DNA from: Nocardia jiangxiensis NBRC 101359
GTDB taxonomy: Bacteria > Actinomycetota > Actinomycetes > Mycobacteriales > Mycobacteriaceae
DNA: 64,000 nt
Direction of reading: 5' to 3'
Assembly: GCF_000308615.1 (NCBI RefSeq)
Contig: NZ_BAGB01000172.1
Location: 62,001-126,000 of the forward strand
Part shown: positions 1 through 8,364 of the stretch, one piece after another
Layout of the letters: each line of letters starts with the position of its first letter
How positions within the stretch are numbered: position 1 is the first letter of the stretch
Translations under genes and position numbers: made by a program
The notes under the pieces: model-generated
What the model was told of the DNA's origin: nothing
Seen by the model: only the letters and a program-made list of their open reading frames with translations
Databases searched by the model: none

Positions 1-143
1 TTGCTCAGGTCGGACGACCCGCCGGAAGTTGCACAGGCCGAAGTGGCACAGGCTGCGATCGACACCACGAACAACGCCGAGCCGACCCTGCGGATCAGGC
101 GTGTCCTGCGCGTCGACCGTCGCGGTTCGATGAGCTTTCTCAT
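1..143 (-). CDS. Lipoprotein, N-terminal part only (window edge)
   Basis: Reading the minus strand from an ATG at 141-143 gives 47 codons open to the window edge. The peptide starts MRKLIEPRRS, has an arginine-rich n-region, then a hydrophobic stretch (VGSALFVVSIAAC) ending in a lipobox-like IAAC, then a Ser/Gly-rich linker. This is a classic lipoprotein signal peptide. In actinobacteria such proteins are often solute-binding components of ABC importers, and the ROK regulator just upstream (53-base gap, same strand) would fit a sugar importer, but that role is inferred. The mature protein lies outside the window. Confidence 0.6.
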   Translation of the reverse strand, partial: MRKLIEPRRSTRRTRLIRRVGSALFVVSIAACATSACATSGGSSDLS

Positions 144-196
144 CTGTCGATCGTCGCGAATTATGTTGCGGCCCACAATATTCGACCGACTTAAAA

Positions 197-1396
197 TTAC
201 CGGGACTCGAACTGCGGCGCCGTCGCCGCCACTCGGTGCGTACCGAAACCGTCCGCTGCGACGGCGAGCGGATCGGTGTAGAGGCGATGCAGCAGTACCG
301 TCGCGGCAGCAGTCTCCAATGAGCGTCCCGGGAACGATGTGCCCGTGATGCGGTGCCGGGCGGACGAACGCATCTGCGCCCGTGCGGCGATGGCGTCCAA
401 GTAGGTGGCGCGCACCGCGGGCAGGCCGGTGAAGGCCCGGTCGGTGATGATGAGCGTCTCCGGATTCAGCACGTCGAGCAGGGCGGCGGCCACCGCGGCG
501 AGCCCGCGAGCACGTTCCTCGAACAGGGCATGCGCCCGCGGGTCGGTTTCGGCCGCGGCGATCAGCGCCGGAATCGTCGGGCTTTCGACGAGTCGCAGTG
601 CGGCAGCGCGTCTTTCGAGCGACCGATCAGAGTAGGCGTCGAGCAGGCCCGTCCCCTCGGATCCGACGCCGGACGGTACGAGGGTGGCCAGCGACCCTGC
701 GGAGGAGCCGGGGCCGTAATGGACTCGGCCGTCGACGGCGAAGGCGGCATCGATGACATTGCCGACGAACAGCACCGCCGCCGAGGCATCCGAGCCCAGG
801 ACGCCGAACAGCTGTTCCGCGTGCACCATCGCGCGAGCATGGCTGTCGAGTTCGACCGGTAGTCCGGTCAGCCGCACCAGCAGGTCCCGAATGGGCGTGT
901 CCTGCAAACGCAGCAGCGGATGCGACAGCACCACACCGGCTTCCGGGTCGACCCAGCCGCCGGTCGCGACGCCGACGCCGAACAGTCGGATGGCGCCGGG
1001 GAGTTCGCGGCGCAGCGCAGCGAGCGCGGTGGCCGCATCCTCGACCAGATCGTCGCCCTCGAGCGTGCGGTGCGGAACCATCGCGTCGGCCACGATCGTC
1101 CCGGCGATGTCGATCACCGCGACCCGGGTCTGACTGGCCGCGAAATGGATGGCCGCCACCGCATTTCGCCGGTCGAGCTCCAGGGGCGAATGCGGCCGTC
1201 CCACTCGCTGCGAGCGGTCCGCCGGGGGCGATTCGCGCAGCAGACCCGCATCGAGCAGCGCCCGGGTCCGACTCGTCACCGTCGCCGGGGACAGGCCCGC
1301 GTGCGCGGCGATCACCGAACGCGATGCGCTGCCCGATTTCAACAGCGCGCGTAGCACCGCGCCCGCGGCCGTCGGCCACTGCATCGCCGGTCTCAT
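197..1396 (-). CDS. ROK-family transcriptional regulator
   Basis: This protein of about 399 residues has an N-terminal winged helix-turn-helix (AAGAVLRALLKSGSASRSVI, then GLSPATVTSRTRALLDAGLL) followed by a ROK (sugar kinase-like) fold with VGVATGGWVDPEAG. The region that in ROK kinases carries the GH and CxCGxxGC zinc motif reads YGPGSSAGSL and has no cysteines, so a regulatory rather than catalytic role is likely. An ATG at 1396 follows GGAGG closely; an ATG at 1384 and an upstream start at 1441 are alternatives. It is transcribed towards the truncated lipoprotein gene and divergently from the TauD-like gene. The ligand is unknown. Confidence 0.8.
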   Translation of the reverse strand: MRPAMQWPTAAGAVLRALLKSGSASRSVIAAHAGLSPATVTSRTRALLDAGLLRESPPADRSQRVGRPHSPLELDRRNAVAAIHFAASQTRVAVIDIAGTIVADAMVPHRTLEGDDLVEDAATALAALRRELPGAIRLFGVGVATGGWVDPEAGVVLSHPLLRLQDTPIRDLLVRLTGLPVELDSHARAMVHAEQLFGVLGSDASAAVLFVGNVIDAAFAVDGRVHYGPGSSAGSLATLVPSGVGSEGTGLLDAYSDRSLERRAAALRLVESPTIPALIAAAETDPRAHALFEERARGLAAVAAALLDVLNPETLIITDRAFTGLPAVRATYLDAIAARAQMRSSARHRITGTSFPGRSLETAAATVLLHRLYTDPLAVAADGFGTHRVAATAPQFESR

Positions 1397-1574
1397 AGGC
1401 CTCCGGTTCCGTCCGGTCCCCACTCGTCTCGGCCCGACCATACGAGACCGGGCGGCATTCGGGACCGTTCCGCCTCAGCGTGATCCGAACTCGGGCGAAT
1501 CGGGCGATCGACGGCCGCCCGGCCGTCCGGGATGCCATTTCGGAACCGGTCCGAATTAATTTGCCGAGAAAAAT

Positions 1575-1591
1575 AAATATCGCGGATATTT
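1575..1591. promoter_or_regulatory. 17-bp palindrome in divergent promoter region
   Basis: The sequence AAATATC-GCG-GATATTT is a perfect inverted repeat. It lies in an AT-rich pocket (about 1540-1640) between the divergent ROK regulator and TauD-like genes. Its position and symmetry suggest an operator, most simply for the ROK regulator. This is inferred. Nothing else is recognisable between 1397 and 1739. Confidence 0.45.
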
Positions 1592-1739
1592 GAAATCACA
1601 GCGAAGGCAACGAGTGCGGTTCAGGAGTGGGCGGAATTAATATCCATTGCACTGCGGAGGTCGAACAAGCTGTCCCCCAAGGTATTCCGGCACAGGTCGC
1701 GACGGTCGACCGGATGCATCCCGAATGGAGCACAGAGAT

Positions 1740-2705
1740 ATGACAGAAACCATCGAACATGTGGATACCCTCACCGTGCGGCGGGTTGCCGGACATATCG
1801 GTGCGGAAATTTCCGGTGTCGACCTGAGCCGCCCCCTCGACGACGAGACCGTCGCGCGGCTGCGCCGCAAACTGCTGAAGTACAAGGTGCTGTTCTTCCG
1901 CGATCAGCATCTGGGCCACGCCGAGCAGATCGAGTTCGGCCGTCGCTTCGGTGAACTCACCCACGCCCACCCGCATGAGGACGCGCCGCCGAGTGACGCT
2001 CCGCAGATCCTGACCATCGACCCGAAGAACTACGAGAAGCGGTACGGCAAGCCGCAGGCGGAATACCAGCAGCGCCAGTACACCTACTACGGCGGCTGGC
2101 ATACCGATGTCACCGCAGCGGTGAACCCGCCGGCCATCTCCATCCTGCGCGCGGAGGTGGTACCGGACTTCGGCGGTGACACCACGTGGACGAATCTCGT
2201 TGCGGCGTACGAAGGTTTGTCGGAGCCGCTGCGCACCTTCGTCGACGGACTGCGCGCGGTGCACCGATTCGGCGCGAGCCGCACAGCGACCGACGACGAC
2301 GCCCAGTCGCGCCGGATCCGGGACAATCTGCTGATCTCCGAGCACCCGGTGGTGCGGGTCCACCCCGAAACGGGTGAGCGGGCCCTATTCGTCAACCCCG
2401 GCTTCACCGATCACCTCGTGGGGCTGTCCCCCGCCGAGAGTCGCAAAATCCTCGAGCTGCTGTTCGAGCACCTCAGCAGTGCCCAATACACGGTGCGGTT
2501 CCGCTGGGATCCGACCAGCCTCGCCGTCTGGGACAACCGCGCCACTGCCCACCTCGGCCCTCAGGACCTCGGCCACCTGGACGTGCCCCGGACCCTGCAC
2601 CGGGTGACGGTGGTCGGCGACCGCCCGGTGGGACCGGACGGATTCGTCTCGCAGATCATCGCGGGCGAGGAATTCAAGACCGAAGCGAACGTCAGAGTCT
2701 CGTGA
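1740..2705 (+). CDS. TauD/TfdA-family Fe(II)/2-oxoglutarate dioxygenase
   Basis: The product has 321 residues, usual for the TauD/TfdA family of non-haem iron, 2-oxoglutarate-dependent oxygenases. The N-terminal signature HIGAEISGVDLSRPL and LFFRDQ are present. The iron-binding HxD is in GWHTD (H121, D123) and the distal histidine lies in NRATAH (H271), followed by the 2-oxoglutarate-binding arginine region RTLHR. Family members release sulfite from taurine or alkylsulfonates, or oxidise aryloxyacetates; the substrate here cannot be told. No transporter or reductase partner lies beside it. It faces pcaJ across a terminator hairpin, so it is separate from the pca cluster. Confidence 0.85.
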   Translation: MTETIEHVDTLTVRRVAGHIGAEISGVDLSRPLDDETVARLRRKLLKYKVLFFRDQHLGHAEQIEFGRRFGELTHAHPHEDAPPSDAPQILTIDPKNYEKRYGKPQAEYQQRQYTYYGGWHTDVTAAVNPPAISILRAEVVPDFGGDTTWTNLVAAYEGLSEPLRTFVDGLRAVHRFGASRTATDDDAQSRRIRDNLLISEHPVVRVHPETGERALFVNPGFTDHLVGLSPAESRKILELLFEHLSSAQYTVRFRWDPTSLAVWDNRATAHLGPQDLGHLDVPRTLHRVTVVGDRPVGPDGFVSQIIAGEEFKTEANVRVS

Positions 2706-2727
2706 GCGATCGAGTCTCGTGAGCAAT

Positions 2728-2757
2728 CGGCGGCCCACCGCCCCGGGGCCGCCGCTT
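2728..2757. terminator. Hairpin terminator between TauD-like gene and pcaJ
   Basis: Arms CGGCGGCCC (2728-2736) and GGGCCGCCG (2746-2754) pair perfectly over 9 bp with a 9-base loop and are followed by CTTTCTC. It sits between convergent genes and could stop transcription from both sides. Confidence 0.65.
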
Positions 2758-2759
2758 TC

Positions 2760-3425
2760 TCATACCACCACTCGTACCGGGGCCGCGGTGGCGGCGAGTA
2801 CCTCGTCGACGGTGATACCGGGCGCGGTCTCGACGAGTTCCAGACCCTCCGGGGTCACGTCCAGTACGGCGAGATCGGTGATGATGCGCTGTACGCAGTG
2901 CTGACCGGTGAGGGGCAGGGTGCAGTGGGACACGATCTTGGGATCGCCCTTGCGGGTGCGGTGCTCCATCATGACGATCACCCGGCGCGCGCCGTGCACC
3001 AGATCCATCGCCCCGCCCATACCCTTCACCATCTGTCCGGGGATCATCCAGTTCGCGAGGTCGCCCGCGGCGCTGACCTGCATGGCGCCCAGGATCGCCA
3101 CATCGACCCGCCCGCCGCGGATCATCCCGAAGGAATCCGCGGAATCGAAGAAGGACGCGCCGGGAACGACGGTGATCGTCTCCTTACCGGCGTTGATCAG
3201 TTCCGGGTCGACATCCTCGTCCAGCGGATAGGGGCCCACGCCGAGCACGCCGTTCTCGGAATGCAGTACGACGGTGATGTCCTCGGGCAGGTAGTTCGGC
3301 ACCAGGGTGGGCATGCCGATGCCGAGATTCACGTATTCGCCGTCGTGCAACTCCCGCGCGACCCGCGCGGCCAACTGGTCGCGGGTCAGCCCGGCCTGTG
3401 CCCGGTCTACAGAACTCTGAGTCAT
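2760..3425 (-). CDS. pcaJ: 3-oxoadipate CoA-transferase, beta subunit
   Basis: The 221-residue subunit B of a class I CoA-transferase moves CoA from succinyl-CoA to 3-oxoadipate. The catalytic glutamate is in HSENGVLG (E57), and NLGIGMPTLVPNYLP and VKGMGGAMDLV are family signatures. The ATG overlaps the pcaI stop by four bases (ATGA), so translation of the two subunits is coupled. The pair reads away from pcaHGBLRF, an order known from Rhodococcus. A succinyl-CoA:acetoacetate transferase (ScoAB) is the sequence-level alternative, but the pca context decides for PcaIJ. Confidence 0.93.
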   Translation of the reverse strand: MTQSSVDRAQAGLTRDQLAARVARELHDGEYVNLGIGMPTLVPNYLPEDITVVLHSENGVLGVGPYPLDEDVDPELINAGKETITVVPGASFFDSADSFGMIRGGRVDVAILGAMQVSAAGDLANWMIPGQMVKGMGGAMDLVHGARRVIVMMEHRTRKGDPKIVSHCTLPLTGQHCVQRIITDLAVLDVTPEGLELVETAPGITVDEVLAATAAPVRVVV

Positions 3426-4171
3426 GCTCGCACCGTTCGGTTTTCGATACCCACCTGCACCGGTCCGACGGGGACGACGCGGTGCACGTGGATACCGGGG
3501 GTATGGATGGCTTCCGGATCCAGTTCGCCGGGTTCGACGAGATGTTCCACCTGGGCGATGGTGATCCGGCCCGAGGCCGCGGCCGCCGGGTTGAAGTTGC
3601 GCGCGCTGCGGCGGTAGACGAGATTGCCGTGCCGGTCGCCCTTCCAGGCGTGTACCAGCGCGAAATCCGCGACGATGGCGCGCTCGAGCACGTGGGCCAC
3701 ACCGTCGAATTCGCGGGTCTCCTTCGGCTGGGTCGCCACCGCGATGCCGCCGGCGCCGTCGTAGCGCAGCGGCAGACCGCCCTCGGCGACCGGAGTGCCG
3801 ACACCGGCCGGGGTGAAGAAGGCGGGGATACCGGCGCCGCCGGCGCGCAACCGCTCGGCCAGGGTGCCCTGCGGGGTCAGTTCCACCTCCAGCTCACCGG
3901 CCAGGAATTGGCGCGCGAACTCCTTGTTCGCGCCGATATAGGAGCTGATGGTGCGGCGGATGCGGTGTTCGGCGAGGAGGACGCCGAGGCCGAATCCGTC
4001 GGTACCGCAGTTGTTGCTCACCACCTCGAGCTCCTTGGCGCCCTGCCGTAGCAACGCGTCGATGAGTATCTCGGGCACTCCGACGAGACCGAATCCGCCG
4101 ACGGCCAGGGTGGCGCCGTCGGGCACGTCGGCCACCGCCGCATCCGGGGAGGAGATGACTTTGTCCAGCAC
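3422..4171 (-). CDS. pcaI: 3-oxoadipate CoA-transferase, alpha subunit
   Basis: The product is subunit A of the transferase, about 249 residues. The glycine-rich CoA-binding signature LAVGGFGLVGVPE is near residue 25, followed by VVSNNCGTDGFGLGVLL and the conserved FNPAAA region. The GTG at 4171 gives the usual N-terminus (MLDKVISSPDAA) behind an AGGGTGGA-like ribosome site. A longer GTG start at 4210 would lie inside the inverted repeat of the divergent promoter and is less likely. It forms a heteromeric enzyme with PcaJ and acts after the enol-lactonase step. Confidence 0.92.
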   Translation of the reverse strand: MLDKVISSPDAAVADVPDGATLAVGGFGLVGVPEILIDALLRQGAKELEVVSNNCGTDGFGLGVLLAEHRIRRTISSYIGANKEFARQFLAGELEVELTPQGTLAERLRAGGAGIPAFFTPAGVGTPVAEGGLPLRYDGAGGIAVATQPKETREFDGVAHVLERAIVADFALVHAWKGDRHGNLVYRRSARNFNPAAAASGRITIAQVEHLVEPGELDPEAIHTPGIHVHRVVPVGPVQVGIENRTVRA

Positions 4172-4202
4172 GCCGTCCACCCTACAGTGGTTCGTGCGTA
4201 TT

Positions 4203-4280
4203 GTGAACACCTATCCGCATGGCGAACATTTCCGGGCCTGAACTGTTGCCCGGGGCACATCGCCGGATTATCGTGTTCAC
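4203..4280. promoter_or_regulatory. Divergent pcaIJ / pcaHGBLRF control region with inverted octamers
   Basis: The 148 bases between pcaI and pcaH hold GTGAACAC (4203-4210) and its exact reverse complement GTGTTCAC (4273-4280), plus GCGAACAT in between. The pcaR gene of the same cluster encodes an IclR-type regulator, so these are reasonable PcaR-binding half-sites. The symmetry is visible; the regulator assignment is inferred. Confidence 0.5.
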
Positions 4281-4319
4281 ATAGCGATCAATCGTCCACA
4301 TACCGAACAAGAGGTCGTG

Positions 4320-5045
4320 ATGCTTCACCTCCCCCCGGGCTATCGACGGCCGGACGCCGCCGAGTCGACACCCGCCGACTTTCCCGATTACCGGACCACC
4401 GGATTGCGCTCGCCGCGCCGCCCGCTGACCGTGCTGCCGCACCGGCTCACCGAGCTCACCGGCCCGGTGTTCGGCGAGGACCGGGTGCGGCCCGGCGATG
4501 CCGATCTGACCCTCGCCAACGGCGGCGAGGCGGTCGGCCAGCGGATCATCGTGCACGGGCGGGTGCTGGACACCGACGGAAAGCCCGTGCCGAATACACT
4601 GCTCGAGGTGTGGCAGGCCAATGCCGGCGGTCGCTACCGCCACACGGTCGACAACTGGCCCGCGCCGCTGGACCCGCACTTCAACGGCGCCGGTCGCTGC
4701 GTCACCGACGCCGACGGGCACTACCGGTTCACCACCATCAAGCCCGGCGCCTACCCCTGGCGCAACCACGACAACGCCTGGCGGCCCGCGCACATCCACT
4801 TCTCGCTGTTCGGACGCAGTTTCACCCAGCGACTGATCACCCAGATGTACTTCCCGGACGATCCGATGTTCTTCCAGGATCCGATCTACAACTCCGCGCC
4901 CGCCGCGGTGCGCCACCGCATGGTGAGCGTGTACGACCACGAGGTCACCACCGACCACTGGGCGATGGGGTTCCGCTTCGACATCGTGCTGCGCGGGCGC
5001 GAGGCCACCCTGTTCGAGACCGAGGAGGACGACGATGACGAGTAG
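4320..5045 (+). CDS. pcaH: Protocatechuate 3,4-dioxygenase, beta subunit
   Basis: The product (241 residues) is the iron-carrying subunit of the intradiol dioxygenase that opens protocatechuate to 3-carboxy-cis,cis-muconate. All four ferric ligands can be placed with the spacing of characterised PcaH proteins: Y106, Y145 (in AYPW), H158 and H160 (in RPAHIHF). The ATG at 4320 follows AAGAGGT; a GTG one codon earlier is possible. The gene ends in an acidic tail (EEDDDDE) and overlaps pcaG by 11 bases. It heads the pcaHGBLRF operon. Confidence 0.96.
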   Translation: MLHLPPGYRRPDAAESTPADFPDYRTTGLRSPRRPLTVLPHRLTELTGPVFGEDRVRPGDADLTLANGGEAVGQRIIVHGRVLDTDGKPVPNTLLEVWQANAGGRYRHTVDNWPAPLDPHFNGAGRCVTDADGHYRFTTIKPGAYPWRNHDNAWRPAHIHFSLFGRSFTQRLITQMYFPDDPMFFQDPIYNSAPAAVRHRMVSVYDHEVTTDHWAMGFRFDIVLRGREATLFETEEDDDDE

Positions 5046-5694
5046 CGCCACCCCCGGAATCGGTTCCGGCACCGACACTTTCACCTATCCGGTCACGCCG
5101 GGCGATTTCACGACCGCCTCGTTCGGCCCGACGCCGTCGCAGACCGTGGGACCGTACTGGCATATCGGGCTGCCCTGGTCAGACGGCCCCGACGCCGCCC
5201 CGGAGGGCACGCCGGGCCGGATCACTGTGCGATTCACCGTGCTGGACGGTGCGCGCGAGCCGGTCGCCGACGTCATGGTCGAGACCTGGCAGGCCGATGC
5301 GGAGGGGCGCTTCACACATCCCGACGATCCGCGCGGCGCGGTGCCGCCGGTACCCGAGGGCTTCCGCGGATTCACCCGTGCCGCAGGCGATTCCACCGGC
5401 ACGGCCACCATCCACACGGTCAAGCCGGGCGCACTGCCCGCCGAGCAGGATCGGGTCGAGGCGCCGCACATCGACGTGTCGATCTTCTCCCGTGGCATGC
5501 TCGATCGCGCGGTGACAAGGCTGTATTTTCCGGAGGACACCGCAGCGCACGCCGGCGACCCGGTGCTCTCGGCGCTGCCGGAGACACAGCGGCGCAAGCT
5601 GATCGCCGAACGTACCGACGACGGCTACGCCATGACGATCCATCTGCAGGACAGCGACCCCGACGGCGTCGAGACGCCGTTCTTCCTGGTGTGA
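5035..5694 (+). CDS. pcaG: Protocatechuate 3,4-dioxygenase, alpha subunit
   Basis: The 219-residue alpha subunit pairs with PcaH and shares the intradiol dioxygenase fold without the iron site. TPSQTVGPYWHIGLPW near residue 28 is the alpha-subunit signature, and VMVETWQADAEGRF matches the beta-sandwich core. Its ATG lies within the last codons of pcaH, so translation is coupled. A 21-base gap precedes pcaB. Confidence 0.95.
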   Translation: MTSSATPGIGSGTDTFTYPVTPGDFTTASFGPTPSQTVGPYWHIGLPWSDGPDAAPEGTPGRITVRFTVLDGAREPVADVMVETWQADAEGRFTHPDDPRGAVPPVPEGFRGFTRAAGDSTGTATIHTVKPGALPAEQDRVEAPHIDVSIFSRGMLDRAVTRLYFPEDTAAHAGDPVLSALPETQRRKLIAERTDDGYAMTIHLQDSDPDGVETPFFLV

Positions 5695-5715
5695 GGTTTC
5701 CTGGCATGAGGCTCT

Positions 5716-7101
5716 GTGAACGAAGTACGCATGGGTGAGCATCGCGGCACTCGCGGGGACCTGTTCGATCCGCTGTTCGGAGCGGCACGTTCCGGCGAGG
5801 CGGTGTCGGATCGAGCGTTCGTGGCGGCACTGCTGGAGGTCGAGGCGGCGCTGGCCGTGGCGGCGGCCGAATGCGGCGTCATTCCCGCCGATCAGGCCCC
5901 GGTGATCGCCTCGACCGCACGGTCCCTGGGCGAGGACATCGATCTCGCCGCCCTCGGGACCGCGGCGATCGCGGGGGGTAATCCGGTGATACCGCTGGTG
6001 CGCCTGCTGCGCGACCGCTGTGCCGCCGCGGGCATCCCCGCGTCGTCGGTGCACACCGGGGCGACCAGCCAGGACATCACCGATACCGCGCTCATGCTGC
6101 TCGCCGGGCGTGCGGGCCGGATCGTCGTGGCCGATGCCCGCGCGGCCGCCGAGGCTGCCGCCGGGCTGGCCCGCACCCATCGCGACACGCTCATGGTCGC
6201 GCGGACGCTCGGGCAGCAGGCCCTGCCCTCGACCTTCGGCCTGCTGGCCACCACCTGGTTCACCACTCTCGATGCCGCCGCCGACCGACTGGAGACGGTA
6301 CTGACCGGCCTGACCGTCCAATTCGGCGGCGCGGCAGGCACTCTCGCCGCCCTGTACCCGCGCGGGACGGCGGTCGCCGACACTCTCGCGGACGAGCTGG
6401 GCCTGGCGCGCCACCCGATCCCCTGGCACACCGACCGCACGCCGATCGCCGAATTGGCCTGTGCACTGGGTGTTCTCGCCGGGGCGGTGTCGAAACCCGC
6501 GACCGATGTCGTGGCGATGTCGGCGATCGAGCTCGGCGAGGTCACCGAGGGAACGCCGGGCGGGTCCTCGGCCATGCCGCACAAGCAGAATCCGGTCGCG
6601 GCCATCACCGCGCGCGCGGCGGCCCGACGCGTACCCGGACTGGTGTCGACCGTGTTGTCGTCGATGGACCACGAATTCATGCGGGCGGCGGGCGGCTGGC
6701 ACGCGGAATGGGAGACCATCACCGATCTGCTGCGACTGACCGGCGGGGCGGCGCACCGGCTGGCCGACAGTCTGCGCGGGCTGCGAGTGCACCCGGAGGC
6801 GTTGCGGCACAACCTCGATCGCACCGGCGGTCTGCTTCTGGCCGAGCGGGTCACCCTCGCCCTCGCCGAACACACCGACGACGCGCGAGCCATCGTCACC
6901 GCGGCCGCGACCTCGGGCAAACCGCTCGCGGACGACGAGACGATCGCGGCATACCTCTCCCCTGAACAACTGCGCGAACTACTGGATCCGGCCAATTACC
7001 TCGGCCACGCCGGTGAATTGGTGGACCGCGCGCTATCCGGCAGGAACATCGCGCCGACCGGCCACTCCCCGTCCACCCCTAGCACCGGAGGTCCGCGATG
7101 A
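5716..7101 (+). CDS. pcaB: 3-carboxy-cis,cis-muconate cycloisomerase
   Basis: The product (461 residues) is a fumarase/aspartase-superfamily enzyme converting 3-carboxymuconate to 4-carboxymuconolactone. The superfamily signature GGSSAMPHKQNP is near residues 280-292 and the TGATSQDITDTA motif lies near residue 115. The GTG at 5716 is preceded by ATGAGGCTCT and is preferred; ATG at 5731 is the alternative. The gene ends with ATGA shared with pcaL. Confidence 0.94.
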   Translation: MNEVRMGEHRGTRGDLFDPLFGAARSGEAVSDRAFVAALLEVEAALAVAAAECGVIPADQAPVIASTARSLGEDIDLAALGTAAIAGGNPVIPLVRLLRDRCAAAGIPASSVHTGATSQDITDTALMLLAGRAGRIVVADARAAAEAAAGLARTHRDTLMVARTLGQQALPSTFGLLATTWFTTLDAAADRLETVLTGLTVQFGGAAGTLAALYPRGTAVADTLADELGLARHPIPWHTDRTPIAELACALGVLAGAVSKPATDVVAMSAIELGEVTEGTPGGSSAMPHKQNPVAAITARAAARRVPGLVSTVLSSMDHEFMRAAGGWHAEWETITDLLRLTGGAAHRLADSLRGLRVHPEALRHNLDRTGGLLLAERVTLALAEHTDDARAIVTAAATSGKPLADDETIAAYLSPEQLRELLDPANYLGHAGELVDRALSGRNIAPTGHSPSTPSTGGPR

Positions 7102-8294
7102 CGGCCGATCTCGCCTACCGCGAATACGGCGATCCGGCGAACCCTGCGGTGGTATTCCTCGGATCCATCGGCTCCGATGCCACCATGTGGGCCCCGCAGG
7201 CACATGCGCTCTCGAATCGTTACCGCGTGGTGTGCGCGGACCACCGCGGGCACGGCGGTTCGCCCGCCCCGCAGGGGCCGTACACCGTCGCCGAGCTCGG
7301 CGGCGATGTCCTGGCGCTGCTGGACCGCCTCGAACTCGGCGCGGTTCATCTGGTCGGCCTGTCGCTCGGGGGCGCAGTGGCGCAATGGCTCGCCGCACGG
7401 CACCCGTCGCGGGTGCGTACGCTCACCCTGCTGTGCACTTCCCCCGCGTTCACACCCGCGCAGGGCTGGATCGATCGCGCGGAAACCGTTCGCACGCAAG
7501 GTCTTTCGTCCATCGCCGAACCGATCGTGGAGCGCTGGTTCACCGCGGGCCTGGCCGAGCGCGATCCCGAGCTGATCCACCGTCACCTGGAGATGGTCCG
7601 CGGCGTCTCCGACGAGGGCTACGCGGGCTGCTGCGAGGCCCTGGCCGACTGGGACGGCCGCGGCGATCTCGCGCGAATCGTGGCCCCCACCCTCGCGATC
7701 GCCGGAGAGCAGGATCCCGCCACTCCCCCGGCCACACTGCGCACGATCGCCGAGGGCGTCGCCGACGCACGACTGGAGGTGCTGGATCCCGGCGCGCATC
7801 TGGTCAGTGTCGAGCAGGCAGGCCCGGTCACCGCCCTGATCGCCCGCCATATCGCCGCCACGTCCACCTCCGGATACACCGCCGCGACGGTCCCTGCCGT
7901 GCCCGCACCCACCGACCGCGCCGACGCCCACGCCGCCGGAATGCTGGTCCGCCGCACGGTGCTCGGCGACGCGCACGTGGACCGCTCGATCGCCGCGACC
8001 ACCGAGTTCACCGCTCCCTTCCAGGATTTCATCACCCGCACCGCGTGGGGAGATGTCTGGAACAGGCCGGGGATGGATCACCACACCCGGCGATTGCTGA
8101 CCCTCGCCGTCCTCACCGCCCTCGGCACCGAGCACGAACTGGATATGCACATCCGCGCGGCCCTACGGGCGGGGACGGACCCCGGCGAACTCGTGGAAGT
8201 ATTCCTGCACACCGCGATCTACGCGGGAGTACCCCGAAGCAACCGGGCCTTCGCCCTCGGGCAACAGGCCCTGGCCGACCTAGGAGAGCCATGA
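7098..8294 (+). CDS. pcaL: Fused 3-oxoadipate enol-lactonase / 4-carboxymuconolactone decarboxylase
   Basis: This 398-residue protein joins two consecutive pathway enzymes. Residues 1 to about 255 are an alpha/beta hydrolase (PcaD) with nucleophile S89 in GLSLGG and a late GAHLV histidine. Residues about 275-398 are carboxymuconolactone decarboxylase (PcaC) with the RRLLTLAVLTALG and HTAIYAGVP signatures. The fusion is typical of Streptomyces and Rhodococcus. Its start overlaps pcaB by four bases. It produces 3-oxoadipate for PcaIJ. Confidence 0.95.
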   Translation: MTADLAYREYGDPANPAVVFLGSIGSDATMWAPQAHALSNRYRVVCADHRGHGGSPAPQGPYTVAELGGDVLALLDRLELGAVHLVGLSLGGAVAQWLAARHPSRVRTLTLLCTSPAFTPAQGWIDRAETVRTQGLSSIAEPIVERWFTAGLAERDPELIHRHLEMVRGVSDEGYAGCCEALADWDGRGDLARIVAPTLAIAGEQDPATPPATLRTIAEGVADARLEVLDPGAHLVSVEQAGPVTALIARHIAATSTSGYTAATVPAVPAPTDRADAHAAGMLVRRTVLGDAHVDRSIAATTEFTAPFQDFITRTAWGDVWNRPGMDHHTRRLLTLAVLTALGTEHELDMHIRAALRAGTDPGELVEVFLHTAIYAGVPRSNRAFALGQQALADLGEP

Positions 8295-8364
8295 GCCGAG
8301 CGAACGATCGGGTGCGGCCGAGCCGCGCACTCACGCCGGAACCGACCACCGGTGAGGTGACGGC

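Noticed and set aside
1..348. Plus-strand frame at the window start
   Set aside because: The opposite strand encodes a lipoprotein signal peptide with a proper lipobox and the C-terminus of the ROK protein. The plus frame has no recognisable content.
2760..4171. Acetoacetate:succinyl-CoA transferase (scoAB) instead of pcaIJ
   Set aside because: The families are indistinguishable by eye, but the divergent linkage to pcaHGBLRF makes 3-oxoadipate the natural substrate.
5179..6969. Long minus-strand frame of 596 codons opposite pcaG and pcaB
   Set aside because: It lies antisense to clearly recognised enzymes, has the Arg/Gly/His-rich composition of shadow frames in GC-rich DNA and shows no family motif. 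The same holds for long antisense frames at 17256-18974, 31171-32802 and 35047-36918.
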